This document shows, in pieces, positions 18,401 through 25,206 of a stretch of DNA of 64,000 nucleotides. A program made the translations under genes and the position numbers. The notes beneath the pieces are model-generated. The model did not search any database, was not told where the DNA came from, and worked only from the letters and a program-made list of their open reading frames with translations. The stretch is from the NCBI RefSeq assembly GCF_003863965.1, contig NZ_RRCN01000001.1, positions 7,127,071-7,191,070 on the forward strand, written 5' to 3'. Each line of letters begins with the position of its first letter. Position 1 is the stretch's first letter. This stretch comes from Paenibacillus oralis. GTDB lineage: Bacteria; Bacillota; Bacilli; Paenibacillales; Paenibacillaceae.

Positions 18401-18536
18401 GGTAAAAAGGCGAACGCCCGCGTCTTCCCGCCCTGGCCGCTTCGGCTCCCGCGTACGGAATAAAGGAAGCTCTCGCCGGCAGGCGATTTACGTGCAGGGT
18501 GGACAACGTTTCCCAATATTTTTCCAACTCGATCAT
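15495..18536 (-). CDS. lacZ: Beta-galactosidase, GH2 LacZ type
   Basis: A protein of 1013 residues, the usual LacZ length. It has an N-terminal jelly-roll (GAWKFRYH, NVNYPIPYDPPFVP), immunoglobulin-like domains, a TIM barrel, and a C-terminal bgal_small_N domain. The acid/base Glu444 lies in IIWSMGNESGYG and the nucleophile Glu515 in LFLCEYSHAMGNGPGD. The RTSHYPNDPRFLELCDEYG segment is also typical. No signal peptide, so it acts in the cytoplasm on imported galactosides, probably galactan fragments given the pectin genes that follow. It is divergent from an AraC regulator, and GGAGAG lies 7 nt before the ATG. Confidence 0.95.
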   Translation of the reverse strand: MIELEKYWETLSTLHVNRLPARASFIPYAGAEAARAGRRGRSPFYQTLNGAWKFRYHRSLREIDDRFFEQDTDPAAWDDLIVPSCWQTNGYDQLHYTNVNYPIPYDPPFVPDDNPAGVYVRDFNLPSDWMKRETYIVFEGVNACFYLWVNGRFAGYSQGSRVPAEFDLSPYVQAGRNRIAVLVLKWCDGTYLEDQDVWRFSGIYRDVYLLSRDKAHVRDVFNKPLLSDDLATGKLRSEIDTTGCITVKAELCDPDGNLVGEQKAEIDGQGAIELDVPQPQLWNAEQPRAYELLLYAGAEVLRFRVGFKKVEIAGGVFQINGRAVKLKGVNRHDSHPALGQTVPLNHMIRDLKLMKRHNINTIRTSHYPNDPRFLELCDEYGFYVIDEADLECHGVTQTGKIEEGSFHKLTVDSAWKEAFVERAVRMVERDKNHASVIIWSMGNESGYGPNHIAMAEWTKARDASRPVHYEGAAARYHGDPNTENLDMDSRMYAPVPEIEAYAKDENNTKPLFLCEYSHAMGNGPGDLQDYWNVIYAYPKLMGGCVWEWCDHGIAARTPDGESYFAYGGDFGDKPNDGNFCIDGLVSPDRKPHTGLLELKQVIAPVLIEAEDAEQGRFRVLNRYDFLDLSHLAVSWKLERGGETLQQGRTAPLSAQPGETQPLTIPFLLPQELHPGPFVLTCSVRQQQDNRWAEEGYEIAFYQFEFSGAKAAALEVQPPLGEHYAEFMGAREHDGLLTVTGFDFEHVFDLRTGAVNRISKHGVSLLQQPARFNIWRAPMDNDMYIRKAWEAAGLDRAGMKVYGSRWQQRSDAAVEVSIDFSLGGYTFSPFLRGQAVWTFVPTGEVKLAVHVEVREDLPFLPRFGLELTMPKGTEEIEYYGYGPHESYVDKRASVRKGKYLLTVDDMFESYIMPQENGSRYGTEWAIASSELGMGLEFRSPQPFSFQALHYTPEDLTGARHIYELTRRDETIVSIDYKMSGAGSGSCGPQLAEAYQFKEKSFDFELTVAPVFKGD

Positions 18537-18557
18537 GGCTTCACTCTCCTAACAGGT

Positions 18558-18586
18558 TTGCTCTCATTATAGATGTGAGCTATAAT
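18558..18586 (+). promoter_or_regulatory. Promoter of the AraC gene, back-to-back with a lacZ -10
   Basis: On the plus strand TTGCTC (18558-18563) and TATAAT (18581-18586) are 17 nt apart. A perfect TATAAT on the minus strand (18564-18569) lies inside this promoter and would serve lacZ. No good minus-strand -35 was found, consistent with an activator-dependent lacZ promoter. Confidence 0.55.
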
Positions 18587-18597
18587 CGGGCGGAAGC

Positions 18598-18634
18598 GAC
18601 AAATCGGACAAAACACCGTACAAAATGGACAAAA
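18598..18634. promoter_or_regulatory. Four GACAAA-type direct repeats, candidate operator
   Basis: GACAAA, GGACAAAA, GTACAAAA and GGACAAAA occur within 37 bp, upstream of the minus-strand lacZ -10 and in the leader of the divergent AraC gene. AraC-type activators commonly bind direct repeats at such spacing just upstream of the -35. Inference only. Confidence 0.4.
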
Positions 18635-18648
18635 AGAGGTGACGCCCC

Positions 18649-19551
18649 ATGGAACTGCTCCCGCTCAGAAGCAATTTGACCCATTCCCTGCGCGAGTTTC
18701 TGCCGCTATCCGTTTATACCGCGGGCACAGAAATTCAGCCGCCGATCACGCGAATGAAAGGTTTTTCCGCCCATCAGCTGTTTCTTACGCTCTCCGGCTC
18801 GGGGCGGTTTCGCCAGCTACAGTTAGATAAGGACAAATGGGACACACTCAGCGCAGGGCAACTCTTGTACATCCCCGCTGGCTGCGCGCATGAGTATATG
18901 CCGTATGGAGAACAACCTTGGTACGTCGGGTACGTTACGCTGGTGGAGAATTTCGGAGACCTGCTAAGCCGGTGGGGATTCCATCATGCTCCAAAAAAAC
19001 TGCAGTTGTCGGACGTGTCCCTGTTTACCGGTCCGCTCCGGGAAATCTGGGAGCGCTCCGGCGCGGATAACGATCCGTGGCAAACGACGGATTTGCTGTT
19101 GTCCCTGCTGCTGGCGATCGTCAAGGATACCGCCGCCGCCGGGACGCCCGGCAAACCGTCTCCCGAATCACCGCAGCACGCCCTGCCGCCCGCTTCCTAC
19201 CGGGAATCGGTCGTTGACGTGGCCGTCCGCTTCCTTCACGACCATATGAACCGGCCGATCACCATCGCCCGGCTGGCGGAGCATGTCGGCTATTCGCAAA
19301 AACAACTGACCCGCCTGTTCCGCCAGTCGATCGGCCTGACGCCGCTGCAGTATTTGCAGCAAATCCGGCTCAGAACCGCGCGCCTGCTGCTGCAGGATCA
19401 CCCCGAGCTAACCGTCAGCCAAGCCGCGTCCTACGTCGGCCTGGAGCCGGTTTATTTCACGCGGCTGTACAAACGCGAGTTTCACCGGCTGCCTTCGGAA
19501 GATCGCGGCGAAGGGACATTGGGCTCGCCGACCAGTTCGCCCAGGCGGTGA
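18649..19551 (+). CDS. AraC-family regulator, probable lacZ activator
   Basis: A 300-residue protein with an N-terminal cupin (GQLLYIPAGCAHEYMPYG, near residues 67-85) and a C-terminal double helix-turn-helix (RLAEHVGYSQKQLTRLFRQ; VSQAASYVGLEPVYFTRLYK). GAGGTG precedes the ATG. The last 15 or so residues after LPSE look unlike the family. They are read through DNA that on the opposite strand resembles a GH43 relic, so the natural C-terminus may have been replaced by read-through. Divergent arrangement suggests control of lacZ. Confidence 0.88.
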   Translation: MELLPLRSNLTHSLREFLPLSVYTAGTEIQPPITRMKGFSAHQLFLTLSGSGRFRQLQLDKDKWDTLSAGQLLYIPAGCAHEYMPYGEQPWYVGYVTLVENFGDLLSRWGFHHAPKKLQLSDVSLFTGPLREIWERSGADNDPWQTTDLLLSLLLAIVKDTAAAGTPGKPSPESPQHALPPASYRESVVDVAVRFLHDHMNRPITIARLAEHVGYSQKQLTRLFRQSIGLTPLQYLQQIRLRTARLLLQDHPELTVSQAASYVGLEPVYFTRLYKREFHRLPSEDRGEGTLGSPTSSPRR

Positions 19552-19588
19552 TCATATTCCTGAATCACGATTTCGCTTGATTTGTTGC
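19505..19588 (-). pseudogene. Possible GH43 relic
   Basis: One minus-strand frame reads GNKSSEIVIQEYDHRLGELV and then GEPNVPS. This resembles the SEIVLQELDLxTGKLVGE segment of GH43 arabinosidases/xylosidases. It has no ends of its own and overlaps the 3' end of the AraC gene. Short, so tentative. Confidence 0.35.
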
Positions 19589-19589
19589 C

Positions 19590-19725
19590 CTCGCGGATGC
19601 GATAACCCCCCAGGCAATTGAGCAGCCGCCGCGCTCGCGGCTTCGATGGCGGCTTAAATCGCTGCGGTCGTGGGCGTTATACCATCACCGATCGCGCCTA
19701 AATCGGCAATGTTGTACACTTGCAT
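19590..19725 (-). pseudogene. GH28 polygalacturonase relic (5' end)
   Basis: AGGAGG lies 7 nt before an ATG at 19725 that reads MQVYNIADLGAIGDGITP, then a stop after TTAAI, then AAIEAASAAA. The ADxGAxGDGxTxxTxAIxxAI pattern is the N-terminal signature of GH28 pectinases. The gene followed GH105 by 15 nt in the same operon and is now reduced to about 45 codons with a nonsense codon. Confidence 0.6.
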
Positions 19726-19740
19726 CCTTTTTCCTCCTGT

Positions 19741-20871
19741 TCAAGGGGCCCCTTTCATATCCTCGAGCCATTCCACCTCGGCGCAGGCCTGCAGAAACGC
19801 CCCAACTCCCTTTAGATCGTTTGTAATGATCGGCTCGCTGATGTAATAAGCATAGGTGCCGTCCCGGCGATCCTCTCCGCCCAGCCCGGCCACCTGGCAG
19901 TTTTTGTTCAGATTGACCCAGCCTTCTTTCGTTTCCAGCACAAATTCGTTAATCAGCCCCCGGTAAGCCTTATCCAACGTTTTCCGCCAACCGTCAGCAT
20001 TCAGCACCCCAAGGCGGATTCCTTTAGCGATGGCAAACACGATCATGCTGGAAGCCGACGCTTCCAAATAGTTGCCTTTACGTCCGCCCATATTCACGAC
20101 CTGATACCAAACGCCGCTTGCCTCGTCCTGGTAATTCCGCAAAGCCGTCAGCACCTCGGCGAATATCCGGACAAGCTCGGAGTAATCGCGATGCCCTTGC
20201 GGCAGCAGCTCCAGCACATCCGCCAAGGCCATGACGTACCAGCCCAGGGACCGGCCCCAGAAATTCGGGGACAAACCGGTGGCGGGATCGCACCAGGGTT
20301 GAACTTTTTTTTCATCCCAGGCATGATAGAGCAGCCCCGTATCGGCGTCCTTCGTATGCTTTTCGCACAAAATAAACTGCTTCGTCACATCGTCCAGGCC
20401 GTTTCCATCTTCGAAAGTGAGCAAATACTCTAAATAGAACGGCGCCCCCATATAAAGGCCATCGAGCCAAATTTGATAAGGGTAAATCTGCTTGTGCCAA
20501 AATGCCCCCTCCGATGTGCGCGGATGCGCGGCCAGCTGCGATCGCAGCAGGGCGGCCGCTTGCCGGTACTTCTCCAAACCGGTTTCCCGGTGCAGCAAAA
20601 ACAGCAGCTTGCCGTTATTCAGGTGGTCAATATTGTATTCATCCTTGCGGTATCCCCGCACGCTTCCGTCTTCCCCAATAAAATAATCCATATGATCGCG
20701 GATATACTGAAAATACTTGCGCTCCCCCGTCCGTTTCCAAACAAGCGCAAAGCCCTTTAGCACCACGCCGTAATCGTAGGACCATTTGCCGTTATACCCC
20801 TTCTCGTACAATTTCGGCGTCCGCTCCATCACGGATAACGCGGTTTTTACAGCCCATTTCATCTGATTCAT
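19741..20871 (-). CDS. Unsaturated rhamnogalacturonyl hydrolase, GH105 (YteR/YesR type)
   Basis: 376 residues, close to Bacillus YteR (373). It folds as an alpha/alpha six-barrel. The catalytic Asp is probably Asp137 in IWLDGLYMGAPF; WGRSLGWYVMALADVLE, NYLEASASSM and DGTYAYYISEPIITND match the family. It removes the unsaturated galacturonyl residue from rhamnogalacturonan-lyase products inside the cell. It lies 27 nt after the solute-binding protein gene, at the end of a permease-binding-protein-hydrolase operon, consistent with import then hydrolysis. Confidence 0.93.
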   Translation of the reverse strand: MNQMKWAVKTALSVMERTPKLYEKGYNGKWSYDYGVVLKGFALVWKRTGERKYFQYIRDHMDYFIGEDGSVRGYRKDEYNIDHLNNGKLLFLLHRETGLEKYRQAAALLRSQLAAHPRTSEGAFWHKQIYPYQIWLDGLYMGAPFYLEYLLTFEDGNGLDDVTKQFILCEKHTKDADTGLLYHAWDEKKVQPWCDPATGLSPNFWGRSLGWYVMALADVLELLPQGHRDYSELVRIFAEVLTALRNYQDEASGVWYQVVNMGGRKGNYLEASASSMIVFAIAKGIRLGVLNADGWRKTLDKAYRGLINEFVLETKEGWVNLNKNCQVAGLGGEDRRDGTYAYYISEPIITNDLKGVGAFLQACAEVEWLEDMKGAP

Positions 20872-20898
20872 CGATCATTGCATCCTCCCGTCGAAAGC

Positions 20899-22410
20899 TT
20901 ATTTATATGCGGCTTCATACTCGCTGATAATTTTGCTGCCCCCGGATTGCTTCCATTTCTCAACCTCCGCCTTGAACCCGTTTAAGTCGAGGGAGCCGAA
21001 AATGTATTTATAGGTGGCGTCCGTAATAATCTTTTGCAGCTCCGACCCCATGGTCGTAAAGGTTTCCGATTCCAGCGAATAAGCCGGATTGTAGACCGCG
21101 TATTGCTCATTTTCCAAAATCAGTGCGGCGGCTTCGACCTTCAGCGGATCGGCATCGTGAATTTTATAACCGGGCTCCTTGGGACGGGAAGAGGAGAACG
21201 GTTGGACTTCCTGCTCCCACTTTTCCTGATCCGTAATCGTTACGGCTTTATTCGCGTCAATGGAATAATGAACGCCTTCAATGCCATAGGTCATCAAGGT
21301 GAAGATCTCTTCATCCATCAGATCGTTCACGAATTTCAGAACACGCTTCAATTCCGCTTCATCCTTGACTTCGGATTTGGGGAAGGCCAGCAGCCCGCCA
21401 ATTCCGCCGTTCCCCGCCCAGATCGCCCGGTCGCTTTCGTTGCCGGTGAAAGTAATGTCGTTGACAAGGGCAATCTCCATATCGTCCTGAATTCCCTTTG
21501 CACCATTCAGCAGGTTCTTGCCGTCAAACAAGGCGCCGACATAAATCCCTGCCTTCCCTTGGTTAAAGCCCTCCTGTTGATCCTTCTTGGCCGTAACGGC
21601 AAAATCCTGGTTAATATAGCCTTTTTCATACAATTCTTTCATATAATCCATCGTTTTGATGTATCCCTCGGTTTCAAACTCCGGTGTAAATTTACCGTCT
21701 TCGCTGACTTCCCAGTTGTTGGGGGCGCCAAAATAAGAGCTCAGCGTCTTAAATGCTCCGTAAATCAAATCGCTGCGGTCGATAAATCCGTACGTGTCTT
21801 TTTTCCCGTTGCCGTCCGGATCCTGCTCGGTGAAAGCTTTAGCTACAGCCATTAATTCATCGGTTGTTTTAGGTACTTCCAGGCCCAGCTTATCCAGCCA
21901 ATCCTTGCGGATCACCACGCCATTGCGGGCCACGTCCTTGAGAAAAGGAACCCCGTACAGCTTGCCGGCGATTGAAGCGGCCCGCCGCTGTTCCTCGGAA
22001 ATCGCCGCCAGATTCGGGAATTCATTCAGGTAAGGCTCGACCTCCCAGAACATCCCCGATTTAAGCGCGTTGCGTACGGATGCGTTCTCAAGTATGGTCA
22101 GGGAAACGATGTCGGCCAGCGAGTCGGACGCAAGCGCGGTATTGATCCGCTCCTCCTTGCTCGCGTCGGGAACCCAGGAAAACTTGATTTTCGTATTCGT
22201 CTTTTCCTCGATGAGCTTCTGAATATCGCCCGTAGGCGTAGTAGCCGTATGCAAGATATTCATCCAGGTGATGTTAGCCGGCTCTTCACCTCCAGCACTT
22301 CCGCCTCCTTCGCCCGCGCCGGTGGTTGCGCTTTTCCCGTTGCCGCAGGCGGACAACAAGAGGATGATGGCGAACCCTAAAACTGCCAATTGCTTCATTT
22401 TCAATTTCAT
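20899..22410 (-). CDS. Extracellular sugar-binding lipoprotein (LplA/YtcQ-like)
   Basis: 503 residues. The signal peptide ends in the lipobox LLSACG, so it is a lipoprotein on the outer face of the membrane. The body is a family 1 solute-binding protein of the large Lpl/YtcQ subgroup (WAGNGGIGGLLAFPKSE, DPDGNGKKDTYGF calcium-loop-like). It probably binds rhamnogalacturonan or pectic oligosaccharides and delivers them to the permeases encoded on either side of 23.6 kb. AGAGGGG precedes the ATG. No ATPase is encoded here; a shared MsmX-type ATPase elsewhere is expected from what is known of such systems. Confidence 0.92.
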   Translation of the reverse strand: MKLKMKQLAVLGFAIILLLSACGNGKSATTGAGEGGGSAGGEEPANITWMNILHTATTPTGDIQKLIEEKTNTKIKFSWVPDASKEERINTALASDSLADIVSLTILENASVRNALKSGMFWEVEPYLNEFPNLAAISEEQRRAASIAGKLYGVPFLKDVARNGVVIRKDWLDKLGLEVPKTTDELMAVAKAFTEQDPDGNGKKDTYGFIDRSDLIYGAFKTLSSYFGAPNNWEVSEDGKFTPEFETEGYIKTMDYMKELYEKGYINQDFAVTAKKDQQEGFNQGKAGIYVGALFDGKNLLNGAKGIQDDMEIALVNDITFTGNESDRAIWAGNGGIGGLLAFPKSEVKDEAELKRVLKFVNDLMDEEIFTLMTYGIEGVHYSIDANKAVTITDQEKWEQEVQPFSSSRPKEPGYKIHDADPLKVEAAALILENEQYAVYNPAYSLESETFTTMGSELQKIITDATYKYIFGSLDLNGFKAEVEKWKQSGGSKIISEYEAAYK

Positions 22411-22452
22411 TTTTATGCCCCTCTCTTTTCATAAATTTATAGATTGCACTTA

Positions 22453-23418
22453 TTAGTACACTCCATCTTCCCCGAATTTTTTGGCCAGCTTGTTGGAGAG
22501 CATCACCAAAATCAAACCGACCACACCTTTGAACAACCCGACCGTTGTACTAAAGCTTAGTTGTCCGTTCTTCAAACCGGCGGTATAGATATAGGTGTCG
22601 AAAATTTCCGCTACCTCGCGGTTCAGGGAATTAAGCATCAAATACATGTGTTCAAAGCCGAGATCCAACGTGCTGCCGATTTTTAGAATCAACAGCGTAA
22701 TGATCACGGGACGGATCGCCGGCAAAGTGATATGCCACGTTTTTCTCCAGCGCCCGGCGCCGTCCATTTCAGCCGCTTCATATAGTTGCGTATCCACGAC
22801 CGTGATGGCGGCCAAATAAATGATCGTCGACCATCCGAGCTCCTTCCAAATGATCTGCAGGATATACACGGTCCGCAGCCATTCCGGAGAAGTCAAAAAG
22901 CTGATCTTGTTAAAGCCCAGCGCGGCCAGAAATTCATTGATTACCCCGCCGTCCACATTCAGTAACACATACGTGATGGACACGATGATGACCCATGACA
23001 TGAAATGAGGAAGATACATGATCGATTGCACCGCGTTTTTAAACCATCTGTTCCGCACCTCGTTCAGCATCAGCGCCACAATGATCGGCAGCGGAAAGAA
23101 AAATACGATGTTCATGGCAAACAGGATGAGCGTATTCCTCAGCAGCATAATAAACGTAGGCTCCGTAAACAAACGGATGAAATGCTTAAGCCCCACCCAA
23201 GGGCTTCCGGCAATCCCCAGGAAAGGCTGATAATCTTGAAAGGCAATCACCAGCCCCCCCATCGGCAAGTACTTAAATATAAGGAAATAGACAAGCCCGG
23301 GGAAAATCATCAGATACAAAAGTTTGTTGCGATTTAAGCCTTTGAGAATCGGGGAAGAGTTTCGCTTAAGTCCGGGCTCCATCCCCCCATCCATCGGTGC
23401 GACACTTGATGCTTTCAC
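22453..23418 (-). CDS. ABC sugar permease, LplB type
   Basis: 321 residues starting with GTG, with AGGAGG 8 nt upstream. There are six membrane helices and the cytoplasmic EAA loop (YEAAEMDGAGRWRKTWHITLP) that contacts the ATPase. It heads the operon with the binding protein and GH105. Its partner permease is unusually on the opposite strand, starting at 23828. Confidence 0.93.
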   Translation of the reverse strand: MKASSVAPMDGGMEPGLKRNSSPILKGLNRNKLLYLMIFPGLVYFLIFKYLPMGGLVIAFQDYQPFLGIAGSPWVGLKHFIRLFTEPTFIMLLRNTLILFAMNIVFFFPLPIIVALMLNEVRNRWFKNAVQSIMYLPHFMSWVIIVSITYVLLNVDGGVINEFLAALGFNKISFLTSPEWLRTVYILQIIWKELGWSTIIYLAAITVVDTQLYEAAEMDGAGRWRKTWHITLPAIRPVIITLLILKIGSTLDLGFEHMYLMLNSLNREVAEIFDTYIYTAGLKNGQLSFSTTVGLFKGVVGLILVMLSNKLAKKFGEDGVY

Positions 23419-23435
23419 TAGAGCAACCTCCTAAA

Positions 23436-23560
23436 AGTTTTGTGAGCGTTACTTCCTGAATGAGCTTCGAGCAAAACTCGCTTCGGAAGCATAGGCCTAG
23501 TTTTGTGAGCATTACTTCCTGAGTAGACTTCGACAAAACTCAACTCGGAAGCATGGGCTC
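23436..23560. repeat. Tandem pair of 63-bp repeats between divergent permease genes
   Basis: Two adjacent units (23436-23498 and 23499-23560) start AGTTTTGTGAGC(G/A)TTACTT and contain GAGCTTCGA or GACTTCGA, CAAAACTC and TCGGAAGCAT. Each unit can fold, because GTTTTG pairs with CAAAAC and CTTCC with GGAAG. They lie directly upstream of the lplB ribosome binding site, inside its presumed leader. The rest of 23561-23827 shows only the lplC leader. Confidence 0.75.
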
Positions 23561-23827
23561 GGAACTATCCTTTTTACGTCCTTAAGCGTAATGGATGAGC
23601 GGCGTTCCGTATATAATCACCAGATGACAGCGGTTTCAAAATCGGCTGGGGACGGGCCTTTTCCGCGATTTAGCCTCATTTGCTGATTACGAGCTAAGCT
23701 GGTGAGCATATGCTTTTTTGCCCCCTTTTTCACAGTCCGAACAAGACCTCAATTGGGGATTATATACGTAATCCTCCTTTCGCTGGTAAGGTGAAAATGT
23801 TAAACAGACGAAGAGGAGGAAACTTAA

Positions 23828-24712
23828 GTGGCACAAACTTTACGCAAAAAACAGTCTATCGGCGATCGTATCTTTACGATAGTCAACAGTGCTTTGTTAG
23901 CCTTCATTGCTCTGGCTTGTCTCTTGCCTTTTGTCAATGTCATCGCCAGCTCTTTTGCTTCAACCCAGGAAATTATTGAAAAGAAATTCATCTTGTTTCC
24001 GACCACGTTTTCCCTGGACGCTTATAAGTACATTTTTTCAACGCCAACGATCTTCAGAGGATTGGGCGTATCCATCGGAGTCACTTTGGTCGGAACGCTC
24101 GTGAGCATGGCCCTTACCGCCTTGATGGCCTACGGATTATCCCGCAAATATCTGTTTGGCAGAAGCTCCATCAATTTTATCGTCGTTTTCTCCATGCTGT
24201 TTAGCGGCGGGATGATTCCCACATTTCTCGTCGTAAAAAGCGTACATCTGATTGATTCCTACTGGTCCATGATCATTCCGACCGCCATCAATGCGTTTAA
24301 CTTGATCATCATGCGCAACTTTTTCCAAGCGTTGCCGGACAGCCTGGAGGAATCGGCCAAAATCGACGGCTGCACCGATTTCGGTGTTTTCTTCAAAATC
24401 ATGCTGCCCCTGTCGCTGCCCTCGGTTGCAACCATCTCGCTCTTCTACGGGGTGGCGTATTGGAATACGTACATGAACGCGATTTTGTATCTCAACGACT
24501 CCCTGAAATGGCCGATTCAGGTGCTGCTGCGCCAGATCGTTATCGTGTCCAGCGGCATGCAGGGAGACAACAGTGTCGTCGATATCGTCCCGCCGGCCCA
24601 AGCGATCAAGATGGGCGTGATCGTCGTCGCCACCCTGCCGATGCTGATCGCCTATCCTTTCGTGCAGCGCCACTTCGTGAAAGGGGCCTTGCTCGGCTCG
24701 GTCAAGGGCTAA
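23828..24712 (+). CDS. ABC sugar permease, LplC type
   Basis: 294 residues from a GTG with GAGGAGG upstream. Six membrane helices, and the EAA loop LEESAKIDGCTDFGVFFKIMLP. It completes a heterodimeric importer with the LplB-type permease. In most genomes lplB and lplC are adjacent on one strand; here they diverge from a 410-bp intergenic region, suggesting a local inversion. Confidence 0.93.
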   Translation: MAQTLRKKQSIGDRIFTIVNSALLAFIALACLLPFVNVIASSFASTQEIIEKKFILFPTTFSLDAYKYIFSTPTIFRGLGVSIGVTLVGTLVSMALTALMAYGLSRKYLFGRSSINFIVVFSMLFSGGMIPTFLVVKSVHLIDSYWSMIIPTAINAFNLIIMRNFFQALPDSLEESAKIDGCTDFGVFFKIMLPLSLPSVATISLFYGVAYWNTYMNAILYLNDSLKWPIQVLLRQIVIVSSGMQGDNSVVDIVPPAQAIKMGVIVVATLPMLIAYPFVQRHFVKGALLGSVKG

Positions 24713-24788
24713 CACTTCCCAGCAAAGTGACTAAAAAACTGCCTGACGGCGTTCATGGATGGCTATGATTTCTACTTTGGAAGGATGA

Positions 24789-24830
24789 GAAGGATGGGTA
24801 TGGGGTGGAACCCCATACCCATCCTTCTTT
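24789..24830 (+). terminator. Strong terminator of lplC
   Basis: A perfect 17-bp stem (24789-24805 with 24811-24827) around a 5-nt loop, followed by TTT. It lies 76 nt after the lplC stop. Confidence 0.85.
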
Positions 24831-24886
24831 GGTTCTACGGCGAGCACCCTTCCCCTTCTTTCTTAATCAGCAGCACCAAAAAATAC

Positions 24887-25087
24887 AAATAAGGACATAT
24901 AATGTCGTTATTCTGGCGATATCCATCATTTGAGAGAAATAGAGACAATTTATGTCGCTATTTTCCCTCATCGCAAGGAAATGCCCGCGTTTTGGACCAC
25001 TCATAGGAAAATAAGTACATAAAATACCGCTAATGGGGATGAACAAGCCAGATTCCTGATAATAAGTACATAAAATGTCGCTATCTT
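24887..25087. repeat. Intergenic repeat family A, copy 1
   Basis: Four units of about 27 bp of the type ATAAGTACATAAAATGTCGC followed by TATT (24887-24912, 24935-24964, 25007-25034, 25058-25087). Each is an imperfect palindrome (AATA..ACAT / ATGT..TATT). All four are in the same orientation. It lies between convergent lplC and the sensor-regulator gene. Other copies are at 35546-35749 and 55810-56013. Confidence 0.9.
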
Positions 25088-25088
25088 G

Positions 25089-25133
25089 CAGGCCGCCTAC
25101 CGGAACGGTCGATCGTTCCGGTAGGCGGTCTGC
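25089..25133. repeat. Long hairpin attached to repeat A copy 1
   Basis: CCGCCTACCGGAACG pairs with CGTTCCGGTAGGCGG around a 6-nt loop, giving a 15-bp perfect stem. The flanking CAAGCGCCGATTTCTAG is also found after copy A3 (near 56050-56067), so the arm belongs to the element there and here. Confidence 0.75.
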
Positions 25134-25161
25134 AAGCGCCGATTTCTAGATTGATCATTAC

Positions 25162-25199
25162 AAAAAGGAGCTTTTCCGCCCATGGAAAAGCTCCTTTTT
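25162..25199 (-). terminator. Terminator of the membrane sensor-regulator gene
   Basis: A perfect 16-bp stem AAAAAGGAGCTTTTCC / GGAAAAGCTCCTTTTT with loop GCCCAT, 8 nt after the minus-strand stop codon. The A and T arms provide a U-tract in both directions. Confidence 0.9.
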
Positions 25200-25206
25200 A
25201 TATCCT

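Noticed and set aside
15660..18572. Several plus-strand frames of 70-240 codons opposite lacZ
   Set aside because: Shadow frames of a GC-rich gene. They are Arg/Pro-rich, without domains or ribosome binding sites.
23436..23560. Possible CRISPR array
   Set aside because: Only two adjacent units with no spacers and no cas genes.
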